A stretch of DNA of 64,000 bases from Meconema thalassinum (GCA_946902985.2 OX336393.1:51953265-52017264), one strand, 5' to 3'; positions 1-9,784 are shown, counted from the stretch's first letter. Made by a program: numbers and translations. Notes: generated by a model not told the origin, from the letters alone.

Positions 1-67
1 ACGTTCCTATTAAGAATAACCCGAACACTCAATCAGCGGCAATATCTATTAATCAAACGAGTTTCAT

Positions 68-484
68 ATGGATAAAGAAAATGAAATAACATTCGCCTAT
101 GTTAGGAAGCAAGAAATGAATCGCCAAATGTACAGCATTCAGCTGGAGCTAAGCAACTACAGGCATTACGTTCAATGGGAATCTTGTTTAAATAATTTAC
201 ACGACAAATTTAAATTGCAAGCTATCAGTAGGCAAAACACCCTAAAAATCAAAATTGAAAAATTAATAAAATGGAACTAACAAAACGGAACCGAAAATGG
301 AAACACAAGAAGCATCCAATCCAATGAGAGGTTACACAACAGGACGGAAGTGCATTTCTCCAAGGAGGAAGTTATGTTGGAAAATGGATTTAAATTTATT
401 TGCGAAGATAAGCATAATGAACACTTGATGGTCGAAACTCGTAATCCGAAATTGCCCCATTTAGTTGTGAACATTAACCAATAA
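68..484 (+). pseudogene. retroelement ORF fragment (Penelope-like or other non-LTR), one in-frame stop
   Basis: A single reading frame runs 139 codons from ATG 68 to TAA 482-484, broken only by TAA at 278-280. After the break it reads NERLHNRTEVHFSKEEVML and then HLMVETRNPKLPHL. The pattern 'hN(R/L)T-x-FS-EE-xLL-x-G-K' followed by 'LIVETE' is what I associate with the region upstream of the reverse transcriptase in Penelope-like and related insect retroelements. The persistence of the frame past a stop argues for a decayed protein rather than chance. No RT motifs lie nearby. The family assignment is from memory and tentative; an old LINE ORF is the alternative. Confidence 0.4.
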
Positions 485-611
485 GCTTACATGTAATTTG
501 TTTCCAAGAGTGTATTTATATATTTGTATCTTGTACCCGGCCCATTCATTGGACACAATCGTTTTGACTGACTAAAAAGCTACAAAAAGTCAAGAGTGTT
601 ACCGGTAATAG

Positions 612-756
612 AGTTAGTGGAATCTTCTTTTACATGACATAAACCTATGACATGGGATCGCCGGTTTTACTTCCCATCCGAAGGAAGGCATTCTGAGGGA
701 CTTTTTACGCTCTTAAAAATCCGACGCTTGCTACCAACTACCCAATCGAAGCCGCC
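612..756 (-). repeat. SINE A, partial copy
   Basis: Matches the middle and head of SINE A in reverse orientation: AGTGGAA..ACATG..CATAAA..CCTATGACATGGGA, the block with GCCGGTTTTACTTCC and GAAGGAAGGCATTCTGAGGGA, then a shortened tRNA-like head ending GAAGCCGCC. The B-box part of the head is missing (deleted between AAATCCGACG and CTTGCTACC). Confidence 0.75.
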
Positions 757-774
757 TTCAATTACTTATAAGTA

Positions 775-1722
775 AAGCCCTGCGCGGATGCGGATATGCC
801 CAAATATTTTCGCCAAGCGGATATAGTTTGCGTGGCTTTTCAGATAGCGGATAAACTGCGGATAATGTTTGGAGTAAGTTTGCGGATAGCTTTTGGATTA
901 CAATCGGAACTGAATATCACTAAGCTTCTAGGATGCGGTTGTTAAGAGACATAATTTTCCGTTATGTTTTTTTTTTCATGACAAATCTAAGGTGATGATT
1001 TAAGCTTATATCATTCAAATTATAACACTCCGAATTGAAAAGGGTTGCAATTCTGGCTGTGTAACATTCATTTTAAACATAGCACTTGACATACATAGCC
1101 TAAGGGAATGACTTCCTCCTCAAATGTCTGAATGTGATTCTTTATGCTTTATGTTCGACCCTGACTATTATCTGTCAGAAAACTGTACTATAATGAGGCT
1201 CATTATAACACTATTTTTCATTATGAAACAGTTTCTCCCACCAATCAGAGCTCAAGAAACAGTTGTTTGGCCAATTCGATAATTAGATCCGCTGAGTTCC
1301 ACGGCCTTCTAATGTAAATCACACTGTCTGGCCTAGTGTCATAGTAGAGTAATCGAGGTGGCCATGGTCAAATACAAGATATTCTCTGCGTCTCATGCGC
1401 TCTGTTCAGTACATAAAACTGGCGAAATCTCGACAGATATTTATGAATATTTTTGTTCGAACATAAAATAGTTATAATAATTATCGTCGAACATAAACAG
1501 TCGTATGCAACTCGCCTATAATGGCAATTAAGACACTCGTATGGAAATTATAAAACTCGCATACGCTCGTTTTATAAACATACTTGTGTCTTAATTATTG
1601 CCATTTTAGGCTCGTTGCAAAATGTACTAATATCTAATTTAAAATATTATTGTAATACATGTAGATTCGGATAACAAACGTGCGAATGCGGATAACGTTT
1701 TGTTTATTCGCGCAGAGCTCTG
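775..1722. mobile_element. probable hAT-like element, interrupted by foldback repeat Q1
   Basis: Ends are imperfect inverted repeats: AAGCCCTGCGCGGATGCGGAT near 775 against, on the other strand, AGAGCTCTGCGCGAATAAAC near 1722. Flanks carry a near-duplicate (TTATAAG at about 764-770, TTACAAG at about 1724-1730). The left part repeats GCGGATA several times (785-900). No transposase is visible. Q1 sits inside. The hAT call rests on end shape and a possible 7-8 bp duplication only. Confidence 0.4.
1149..1630 (+). repeat. foldback repeat Q1 (short subfamily)
   Basis: Begins TTATGTTCGACCCTGAC and carries, in order, a hairpin (CAGAAAACTGTACTATAATG against CATTATGAAACAGTTTCT), a CCAAT box (CACCAATCAGAGCTC), ATCGTCGAACATAA, and a long terminal palindrome from about 1508 to 1619 built on GCCTATAATGGCAATTAAGA and its complement, ending TGTACTA. 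The ORF-bearing middle found in Q3, Q4 and Q5 is absent. See Q3/Q4 for the fuller form. Confidence 0.85.
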
Positions 1723-2234
1723 GTTACAAGCCGGGAATATCCCAAAAGAGTATATAGAAATGTTAAATGACTAAGATTTGTCCCAAAAATTGCGATTGTA
1801 TAGTGAAATTCATCAGTACTGGGGTTGAAATTGGTTGTAATCACATGAGTGTGTACACATTAAATTGGTATGTTATGATGTCTTCCCAGATTCCCAGACC
1901 TCCAATAATATTCCTGTGGTATCGTTCTGTAATCCAAGAGGCACGCTGACACTCGAGGTGGCGTGTCGAGTGAAGGGAACAGATTAGAGAGGTGGATTAT
2001 CCGGATCTCACTTCTCTTAGAGCTGTCATCTCCACAGGTAATAAAGTACTTGTCTACAGTTTCACAACACTTACTACGTGCATTAAGGACCCAGGTTATC
2101 TACAGGCTCTCTAGGCGAGTGGGTTCGAATACCCCTCTTGGCTGTCATTGAAATTATTTCTTTATTCGTGTCAGAAGTATCAACTTTACATATAAATATT
2201 TTAAAAAGAATATGAATAATGAATACAGGATATC
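1723..2234. other. no recognised gene
   Basis: AT-rich sequence. The only structured item is a tRNA B-box-like GGGTTCGAATACCCC near 2121 followed by TGTCATTGAAAT, which may be the head of a decayed SINE. The short ORFs at 1767 and 1963 show no family likeness. Confidence 0.5.
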
Positions 2235-2880
2235 TACAGGGTCTTTATATTTGCTTGGCAAGGACATTCTCGCTCACGCGCTTTGCCAGTGACGCCTCAG
2301 TTGCCGGCTGCCGCGCGCGCGTATGTTCGGCACAATACGGTGCTTAAAATCAGTACCATGCATCTTTACTCACCATGTTTACAGTAGATGCTGAAAATGT
2401 TCCCCATCTGCTGCCAAACATAATCGGCATCTTCTTATGAAGTTTCTGGTTAATCCAGTTAATTTAGCTTCGGTAAGGAAATAACGACCTTAACGTTTTT
2501 TTAATTGTTTACTGAACCTGTACATTTGAATGGCAAATTAGCCAGCTGTCCTATTGTCCGATTTATAGGAATGGGTCTCCCTGGAAATTTCACTCGAAAC
2601 TTGTGTCTTGTTCTAGCGCACTATTTCCTGCACTCTATGTAGTCTACGTATTGTGCTGATATACACGTTCAAGTAACGAATATTTCACATAAGGCTTTAC
2701 AGCATTACACACACTCACAATGAAACAACTGGCCAGGAGATTCAAACGTACAGGTTCAGTAAACAATGAAAATAGACGTAAAGGCCGTTATTTCATTAGT
2801 GAAGCTAAATTAACTGGAGTAACAGGAAACATCTTAAGTAGGCCTAGATGCCCATTATGTTTGGCAGAAAATGGGGAACA

Positions 2881-3370
2881 TTTTGGTTGGTTGGTTGGTT
2901 CTTAAGTTTAGGGGCTGCGACAACGCGGTCATGTAGCCCCGTGTACTTTGGGTGTGTGTAGAATCTGTCTGATAACCGGTGTTAATTGTGATGACTGTAT
3001 TAGAGTGTGTTATCTGTTTTTTAATTTAAGTACTGCAACTTAGAATTTTTCAAATAGTTCCTACTTTTGCCGCCAAGCGCCACCGTCAACGACTATTAGG
3101 CCAAGTTCAGAACTTAGCTACTAGACGCCACCGCAGTCGGCTCTTGGCAACGAACGTAGAAACCTAAGAGCGTTGTTTACATTCTTAACCTATCCAATTT
3201 AGCTTCACACAGGTGCAATTAGTGGAAGGTTCTTTAACATGCCATAAATCTATGTCATGGGACCGCCGGCTTTACTTCCCCTCCAAAGGAAGGCATACTG
3301 AGGGATTTTTAACGCTCTTAAAAAAATCTGACGGCTTCGGCCGGGTTTGAACCCGCTATCTTGAAATTCA
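2881..3370 (-). repeat. SINE A1 inserted in the foldback element
   Basis: Reverse-orientation SINE A: (TTGG)n, tail block with GCGGTCATGTAGCCCCGTGT and ACCGGTGTTAATTGTGATG, the middle with CGCCACCGTCAACGAC, then the tRNA-derived head (CGGCCGGGTTTGAACCCGC is the complement of B box GGTTCAAACCC). The head is cut short at about 3370 where the foldback arm resumes with TTCAGCATCTACTGTA. Confidence 0.9.
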
Positions 3371-3434
3371 GCATCTACTGTAAGCATTGTGAGTAAAAAT
3401 CCATGATACTGATTTTAAGCACCGTATCCTGTCG

Positions 3435-3719
3435 TAGGCTCAAATCCCGGTCACTCCATGTGAGAACTGTGCTGGACAAAACGGAGGCAGACAGGTTTTT
3501 CTCCGGGTACTCCGGTTTTCCCTGTCAACATTTCATTCCAGCAACACTCTCCACTATCATTTAATTTCATCTGTCATTCATTTAATCATTGCCCCAGAGG
3601 AGTGCGTCAGGCCTCGGCAGCCGGCACAGTTCATATCTCGCCGCTAGATCGGGGCTTCATTCATTCCATTCCTGACCCGGTCGGAGACTGGAAGCAGGCT
3701 GTAGATTTTCTTTTTTTTC
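3435..3719 (+). repeat. SINE B1, 5' truncated, 9-bp TSD
   Basis: Starts within the tRNA-like head (GGCTCAAATCCCGGTCACTCC, degraded B box) and continues through AACGGAGGCAGACAGG, the CTCCGGGTACTCCGG block, and ends GAAGCAGGCTGTAGATTTTC plus a T-rich tail. Flanked by perfect ATCCTGTCG (3426-3434 and 3720-3728), so target-primed retroposition into the right arm of the foldback element is well supported. Confidence 0.92.
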
Positions 3720-3837
3720 ATCCTGTCGTACATTCGCGCGCACGGCAGCCGGCAACTGAGCCGTCAGTGGCGGAACGCGTGAGCGAGAATGTCTTTGCCA
3801 AGGACATATAAAGACCCTGTACATTTCTACCATATGT

Positions 3838-5355
3838 ACAGGTTGTCAACTACTCTGGAAAGCAGGGAATACTCAGGGAATGTTTAAGTCCTGGAAAACT
3901 CAGGGAATTATCGTGGTATTTTAATGACACTCAGGGAATTTGAATTTTACAAGGTCCAACCTTCAATAATTGGAAATTAAGCATTTCATTTTCATGGAAG
4001 GGGGGGGGGGGGGGCGAGTATAATCTGGTGAAGATTGTTGTAGATATATGCTCGTACTGACGTTAAATCAGTAAGCTCTCATTTCTTGCAAGATAGAGCA
4101 CACAAATTACATGTGTAGACTATGTGTTTGTATATAAATGTGTAACTGTATGATTTTTTAGAGCATTACAATTGATGAGCTACTTTCAATACTCGCAAGT
4201 ACAATAGTTTTTCTGGATGGACAAAATATAGAAAAACATATATAAGTTACTTCTGTTTGGTCTTTAAACTTTGCCATGCTACCCTTTATTGTTCGAGCAC
4301 TTTCTGAAATACTCTTTTTAAGTACAAACTCTGTTTTATATTATTTATTATGGCCCCTACTGTTACTCAGAGAATTTTCTGATTTATCCTGAAACAAGAT
4401 GTTCAGTAAAGAACATACAGCCTACTTTCTCTTAAATGCATGGGTATTGTTATAACTTTTTGTCCTTTTCAAGGAGTATAATTGAATGTTGGTTGTAGTA
4501 GCTTGTTGAAATACAACGTGTGATACGGATATTAAACATGAATATGAGTTGCCCATTGCTAGTGCTACCTCTGTACAAAATGTCATTCAATTAGTTTTCA
4601 GCGTGTTTGAATTGATAGGGGGAATCGATCTGCACACATGCATAGCCGCTATCTGCAAACTATGACCTTGTAGTCCAGTCAAAAGATGCTTCCCACAAAA
4701 AGGTATGTTGTTGCAAAATTTGGTAGAGGTCAAATGATTAGGTTGGTCGTTATTTGATTTAAGCTTTGACATTTGGGTAGCCGCCATTCTGTTTCCGTCA
4801 AGATGGCGGTGATATAAAACATGACTCTGAGGTTCTCTTTGCTAGTGCTACCTCTGTACCAAATTTCGTTCAATTCTGTTTCACCGTATTTGAATTGATA
4901 GCGGGAATCGATCAGCACACATACATGGCCGCCGTATGCAAACTGTTGGACTGATGACCTTGTAGCTTAGTCAAAGAACGCTTCTCACATAAAGATATGC
5001 TGTCGCAAAATTTGGTAGAGATCAGATGATTAGGTTAGTCGTAATTTGATTTAGGCTTTGAACATTTGGGTGACCGCCATTACTTTTCCGTCAAGATGGT
5101 GGCGATATAAAACATGACACTGAGGTGCCCTTTGCTAGCGCTACCTCTGTACCAAATTTCGTCCAATTCGGTTTCACCGTGTTCGAATTGATAGGGAGGA
5201 CAGACATTCAGAGTACACACGCACACACAGACACAATTTTTGGCCTGTGTAGATCTTATGTCTACTTTTATTTTTTGCAAAAATCGAAAGTAGGCTAAAA
5301 ATCAGGGAGTTGTCAGGGAAATCTGTTAGTTGGCATTGGTAGACATCCTGACATA
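3838..5355. mobile_element. element O, 'CAGGGAA'-rich, with nested repeat N4
   Basis: Left side reads GTACAGGTTGTCAACTACTC with several CAGGGAA repeats (3850-3950); right side, on the other strand, reads GTCAGGATGTCTACCAATGC and CAGGGAG/CAGGGAA. The matching ends (CAGG(T/A)TGTC(A/T)AC) suggest terminal inverted repeats of a DNA element. A poly(G) run lies at about 4000-4014. 4020-4540 is AT-rich with nothing recognised. Confidence 0.5.
4540..5304 (-). repeat. repeat N4 with internal ~285-bp tandem copies
   Basis: In reverse orientation it begins TTTTTAGCCTACTTTCGATTT and has a TGTG-rich stretch, as in N1 and N2. The block starting GCTAG(T/C)GCTACCTCTGTAC recurs at 4558, 4841 and 5133, spacing 283 and 292 bp, so the unit is present about 2.3 times. 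Each unit repeats CAAGATGG(C/T)GG.GATATAAAACATGAC. Confidence 0.8.
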
Positions 5356-5404
5356 TATACAGGTCTATTATACAAACAGATCACATATTGAGCAACAAAT
5401 TTGA

Positions 5405-5723
5405 GAGCTAGATGATTTCAATAGCGCTGGAGGAGGCTGCATAGTGCATTTTGAAGGACATAAGTCACACTGACATAAATGTTGGATTGTCTGTGCTCTC
5501 CACAGTCACAGAGTGATGAGTTGCTTGAGAAACCCCACTTCCGCAGATTTACTCTTGTTCTGCCGACTCCTGTACGGAGTCTGTTAAGGGCTTTCCAGGT
5601 TGTCCAGGTTCTCCTCGTGTCTACAAGGAAGACATTCCTCCAGCTCCATCCAATTGGAAAGGTGGTTAGTTCTTTCTTTCCACATCTTGGTCCTAGCATT
5701 CTCTGCTTTCCCTTGAAGCTTAA
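5405..5723 (-). pseudogene. LINE ORF2 C-terminal fragment (downstream half, split by Harbinger)
   Basis: The minus strand encodes WKALNRLRTGVGRTRVNL then RKWGFSSNSSLCDCGEH: the 'W..LNRLRTG.GR...L.KWG' plus C-x-C-G..H motif typical of the C-terminal end of insect jockey/RTE-like LINE ORF2. The preceding stretch is readable in a different frame (KLQGKAENARTKMWK..), so there is a frameshift. It continues from the LINE piece at 6601-6800 across the Harbinger insertion. Confidence 0.75.
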
Positions 5724-5923
5724 AGGTGGGTATACACTGCGCTTGGTGCGTGCGTCGCGCGTGTGTTACTCGTCCAGAATTATTATTTAGACGAACCTCC
5801 CGCGATCCATAAGAAACCCACGAACATTCTCTAGTAAGTTTGAAGTGTGATAATTATTATCATGTCTCCGCCGCACGAGGAAAACCTCGCGATTGCGGTG
5901 ATTAGAGTGGTGCGGCTTTTTTA

Positions 5924-6150
5924 ATGGCAAGTTTATGCAAAAAGAAAAAGAAACGACGACGACGTTGGTGGTACACTGACCTTTAAAAAAAAAAAAAGGA
6001 ATGGTGCGGAGCTAATGATGGACTTGAAGTCACAAGAAATAAGCGGCAAGTATAAGAATTTTACTCGAATGTCACCTTCTGACTTTGAGAATCTGCTGCG
6101 GAAGATTGGACCCCACATTTCCAAAGAAGATACATATTTCCGCCCTGCGA
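5924..6150 (+). pseudogene. Harbinger transposase N-terminal remnant
   Basis: After a Lys/Arg-rich start (ATGGCAAGTTTATGCAAAAAG..) and an A-rich slippage, the frame from 6015 reads SGKYKNFTRMSPSDFENLL then RKIGPHISKEDTYFRPAI. This matches the N-terminal region of HARBI1/ALP1-like Harbinger transposases (F.R M....F..LL..I.P.I...DT..R.AI). The DDE nuclease domain is absent, removed by the internal deletion that joins this to the MADF remnant. Not functional. Confidence 0.75.
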
Positions 6151-6199
6151 TTTATTTTACTTTTCTCACGCCGGTAGGAAGACAGCGGAGATATCACCT

Positions 6200-6376
6200 T
6201 CTTCTTGCATTGGTCCGCAGATACAGTATATCCATCTCAGCTCCTATTTCCCTCCAGGCCTCTGCCTTTAGTCTAATGGTTTCTTAAAATGATCCTTATG
6301 TTGAGGATCCCACAGAAGAGGCTCTTTGCGATAAGCATCGATGAGTTTTATCACAGATTCGTCTGACCACTCCATT
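6200..6376 (-). pseudogene. Harbinger accessory MADF-domain remnant
   Basis: Minus strand from ATG at about 6373: MEWSDESVIKLIDAYRKEP then LLWDPQHKDHFKK, then a one-base frameshift and TIRLKAEAWREIGAEMDIL. The order W..E.V..LI..Y...P.LWD....D...K......AW.EI is the MADF DNA-binding fold, the usual second gene of PIF-Harbinger elements. It converges on the transposase piece. The rest of the domain is missing. Confidence 0.75.
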
Positions 6377-6600
6377 ATCACCACTTAAAACGCACACATA
6401 TTGCAATCAGATGCGCGCGAAAAACAACGAACTTCTCACAATCCCGTCCAAATCTGAACTGCGAACACTCAAAGTGCGCGTGGAAAAAACCGACAGGACA
6501 TGGATCGTCGTGTGCCGCGTGCGCGCAGCTTCGAAACCCCGTACTAATCTAGCGAACTTGCTGCGCGTGAGCGGCGCGGCGCGCAAGTGTATACGAAGCT

Positions 6601-6800
6601 TAACTGATGTGCGGACAAAACACTTTCTAGATTTCCGCCTCCGTGGGGCAGGATGGTATCCATAGAGGGGATGTGCTTCTGAAGTAGATGATAGGAGCCT
6701 TTCTTTGTCAGCTGCTACCTCCCTACGAATCTCACCAGGAGCAATGCCAGCTAGAAGTTGGATCTTCTCAATGTCTTTGAAATAATTTTCCGTCATCAGC
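6601..6800 (-). pseudogene. LINE ORF2 fragment, upstream half
   Basis: Minus-strand reading IEKIQLLAGIAPGEIRREVA then HPLYGYHPAPRRRKSRKCF, a signature of jockey-like ORF2 between the RT and the C-terminal zinc motif. Joining across the Harbinger insertion gives an uninterrupted reading ..RTSVKLQGK.. with one copy of TAA retained. Confidence 0.75.
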
Positions 6801-6802
6801 TC

Positions 6803-6875
6803 CAGGCAAATGCTGGGATGGTATAATCCAAGGCCACTCTCTTCCAGCTCCTTGCCCTACTTCATTTATCTTCTC
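6803..6875 (+). repeat. SINE D/J middle fragment
   Basis: CCAGGCAAATGCTGGGATGG followed by CCACTCTCTTCCAGCTCCTTGCCC matches the shared middle block of SINEs D and J; head and tail are missing. Confidence 0.6.
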
Positions 6876-6882
6876 AATAATT

Positions 6883-7330
6883 GCATTTTGTAAGCATTTT
6901 GAATTTCAATAGCACTTTGTGAGTATTTTGGATCTGAAATGGGAGTTTTTCAATCTGAATTGCATTGTGTATTTTCAATTTCATTTGCATTTTGTACGTA
7001 TTTTCAATCTCATTTGCATTTCGTATGTATTTTGATTTTCAATTGCATTTTGCAAGTATTTAGACTCTACATTGCAGTATGTACGTATTTTGACATTTTG
7101 TGCGTAATTTTCAATCTATTCCTTTTGTGTGTATTGTCGTTCTAAATTCGCTTTTGTTAGTATTACCGCTCTCCATTTTGTGAGTTCCTTTGTGTATGTA
7201 TTTTCCGTCTCACTTAATATTCGTTCTGGTTTCCATTTCATTGTCATTTTCACTATCACCCAGACCATTAGGGGCCGATAACCTAGATGTTAGGCCCCTT
7301 AAAACAACTATCATCATCATCATCATTAAT
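6883..7330 (+). repeat. repeat E1, 5' truncated (array + tail)
   Basis: Units of ATTTTGTAAG.ATTTT.AAT(C/T) with GTRAGT- and GTACGTAT-type cores, then CATTTCATTGTCATTTTCAC, CTATCACCCAGACCATTAG, the hairpin GGGGCC..TAACCTAGATGTTA..GGCCCC, TTAAAACAAC and (ATC)n. The head seen in E3/E7/E8 is missing. Confidence 0.88.
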
Positions 7331-7405
7331 CTTCATTGAGTTTATTTCTCATTAGCTCCTATTAAGAGATCGGTGACAGGAAGGACATCTGGCATTTACT
7401 CCTGT
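7331..7405 (+). repeat. SINE J tail fragment
   Basis: CATTGAGTTTATTTCTCATTAGCTCC..GACAGGAAGGACATCTGGC matches the SINE J tail (CTCTCATTAACTCC..GTCAGGAAGGGCATCCGGC). It abuts the start of the 49-bp satellite. Confidence 0.6.
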
Positions 7406-8420
7406 GGGAAATAATCACACTGTGATTGTTGACACATTACCTAAGGTGTCGCATAAGAAATAATGACACTGTGATTGTCGACACATTACCTAAGGTGTCG
7501 TATTAGAAATAATGACACTGTGATTGTCGACACATTGCCTAAGGTGTTGCATGAGAAATAATAACACTGTGATTGTTGACACATTGCCTAAGGTGTTGCA
7601 TGAGAAATAATGACACTGTGATTGTTGACACATTGCCTATGGTGTTGCATGAGAAATAATCACACTGTGATTGTTGACACATTGCCTACGGTGTTGCATG
7701 AGAAATAATCACACTGTGATTGTTCACACATTACCTAAGGTGTTGTATTAGAAATAATCACACTGTGATTGTTGACATATTTCCTAAGGTGTTGTATGGG
7801 AAATAATCACACTGTGATTGTTGACATATTTCTTAAGGTGTTGTATTAAAAATAATCACACTGTGATTGTTGACATATTTCCTAAGGTGTTGTACAAGAA
7901 ATAATCACACTGTGATTGTTGACATATTTCCTAAGGTGTTGTACAAGGAATAATCCCACGGTGATTGTTGACATATTTCTTAAGGTGTTGTATTAAAAAT
8001 AATCACACTGTGATTGTTGACATATTTCCTAAGGTGTTGTACAAGAAATAATCACACTGTGATTGTTGAAATATTTCCTAAGGTGTTGTACTAGAAATAA
8101 TCACACTGTGATTGTTGACATATTTCCTAAGATGTTGTATGGGAAATAATCACACTGTGATTGTTGACATATTTCCTAAGTTGTTGCATGGGAAATAATC
8201 ACACTGTAATTGTTGACATATTTCCTAAGGTGTTTTATTAAAAATAATCACACTGTGATTGTTGACATATTTCCTAAGGTGTTGTACAAGGAATAATCCC
8301 ACTGTGATTGTTGAATTATTTCCTTAGGTGTTGTACTAGAAATAATCACACTGTGATTGTTGAAATATTTCCTAAGGTGTTTTATTAGAAATAATCACAC
8401 TGTGATTGTTGACATATTGT
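7406..8420. repeat. 49-bp palindromic satellite, 21 units
   Basis: The motif AATCACACTGTGATT (7-bp arms around one base) recurs from 7413 to 8393. The distance is 980 bp, exactly 20 periods of 49, so units carry no net insertion or deletion. Spacer consensus is GTTGACATATTTCCTAAGGTGTTGTA in two halves. Left-hand units have TGTCGACACATT and GGTGTCGC or GGTGTTGCAT; central and right units have TTGACATATTT and GTTGTAC/TTTATT, showing ordered divergence along the array. Confidence 0.97.
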
Positions 8421-9097
8421 AGGCGTTGTTAAGGATATATTCACCCAGTAAACATCTCGCATGCACAGACAAGTCGTTCGCCAGAAAATGTGCTTTGATA
8501 ACATAGTGTTTTGGTCTGCACTTCCGTAAGCAGCCCATAAAGTGTGCGGGGCAAATAAACTAGCCACTACACCTCCACGATCATAAAAAAGAAATGTGTC
8601 CACATTCCTGAGACCAGCTTCCTGAAACAGTTGAAGAATGTGGAGCAAAGTCTATTTTTAAAAAGAAGGTATTCCAATGAATCTTATCGAGCATTCCTTG
8701 TCTCTTTACTCTGGCGATGAAATGCAGAGCAGCCGGAGAATATGCGAGGCATTTACAGCAAGTGCCTGGTGACAAGCGCTTTTCTGTTTATAAATGTCAG
8801 AAATGGCCTTAAAATTGGCATCACTAGAGGCACGTCTACTATTCTCCAGAATGTCATTTTTTTACTGTCTCGTGGTGGAATGGCTTGTGTTACTTGTTAC
8901 CATACCGGGTTCCATTCTAGACTCTGTCAACATTTCAGAAATATTTGTATGGCCTTATAAGTCGTCTCGCAGCCTCTTTGAGACCAAATGAGAACCAGCC
9001 TAATTCACTGAGGGAGGGGGGGGGGGGGGGGAAGAAGAGGAAAGAAATTGACCATCCTATCCCACTAGTGCCGGTACTTTTAATCGGTTAATTTCAA
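8421..9097. other. no recognised gene; poly(G) run
   Basis: No family recognised. Overlapping short ORFs on both strands (8385-8775 minus, 8742-8991 plus) show no motif. A poly(G) run is at about 9009-9030. Confidence 0.5.
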
Positions 9098-9530
9098 AAG
9101 TTTGGTCAACACGATTGTACGCAAATGAGATGGGTTATTCCCTACTCCTGAAGAAATTACATGAGATTAATAAATACACTTGGATGACCAGTTTCGATCG
9201 TCAAGCGATCATCATCAGATCCATTACACTTAGGCTATAAAATATATGTCTGAAAATATGGGTGGAAATATTTACAATATATACACTTATTTAGTTTCAG
9301 TATTAGTTGAGATAATGCAACTCGTCAGTATTAGTTAGTTGTAATCTATGCGATGTTTTGTTGAGATACTGGATACCTAAGTGTAATGGATTTGATGATG
9401 ATCGCTTGACGATCGAAACTGGTCATTCAAGTGTATTTATTCATCTCGTGTTTCTTTTTCAGGATTACGGAATAACCCATCTCATTTGGGTACAAACGTG
9501 TTGACAGACTGAAAAGCACCCAACTTTTGA
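9098..9530. mobile_element. foldback element S1
   Basis: The left arm (about 9098-9238: GGTCAACACGATTGTACGC, CCAGTTTCGATCGTCAAGCG, ATCATCATCAGATCCATTAC) is the inverse complement of the right arm (about 9368-9530: GTAATGGATTTGATGATGAT, CGCTTGACGATCGAAACTGG, GGGTACAAACGTGTTGACAG). Arms are about 140 bp with a loop of about 130 bp. S2 and S3 are related copies. Confidence 0.88.
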
Positions 9531-9544
9531 TTACTAAGGCAGCA

Positions 9545-9780
9545 CTGAAAAAAGGCTTCAAACACCATAACGATTAATTTCAATCGCGGAAGAAAAATCG
9601 TTTAATTGCTTCTAAGTATGATCAATCGATTGTGTGTTTAATTGATTTTTCGATTGGTTGTTTAAAATTTTAATCGAATAATTGATAAATGGGTTTGTCG
9701 ATTAAACAAATAATCCTTCCACTACGCTCGCACAGAAGCAACAGGCATTTAAATAATTAAATATATTGCATCACACTGTA
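9545..9780 (+). repeat. repeat P1 (ATCGATT-rich)
   Basis: Dense CGATTAAT/ATCGATT motifs, then GGGTTTGTCGATTAAAC and CACTACGCTCGCACAGAAGC, followed by AT-rich sequence. The same order occurs in P2 (21,880-22,505). It may be a short hAT-type MITE, but ends are not clear here. Confidence 0.6.
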
Positions 9781-9784
9781 CATT

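Larger units (their letters stand above)
2237..3819. mobile_element. large foldback DNA element, TA-flanked, right arm split by two SINEs
   Basis: Termini CAGGGTCTTTATAT.. (2237) and ..ATATAAAGACCCTG (3819) are flanked by TA on both sides. The left arm runs to about 2550. Its complement resumes from about 2725 and continues to the right end in three blocks: about 2725-2880, 3371-3434 and 3720-3819, separated by SINE A and SINE B insertions. Once the SINEs are removed the arms are about 320 bp each with a loop of about 170 bp. TA target and CAGGG ends suggest a Tc1/mariner-type non-autonomous element. No transposase is seen. Confidence 0.8.
5724..6600. mobile_element. PIF-Harbinger element, internally deleted, TAA duplication
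   Basis: The left end AGGTGGGTATACACTGCGC and the complement of the right end AGCTTCGTATACACTTGCGC form imperfect terminal inverted repeats. TAA flanks both sides (5721-5723, 6601-6603), the 3-bp target expected of PIF-Harbinger. Subterminal regions are rich in GCGCG. It contains two convergent gene remnants, described separately, and sits inside a minus-strand LINE whose reading resumes on the other side. Confidence 0.82.

Noticed and set aside
7406..8420. CRISPR-like array
   Set aside because: Repeats are directly adjacent 49-bp units with no unique spacers, in a eukaryotic repeat landscape.
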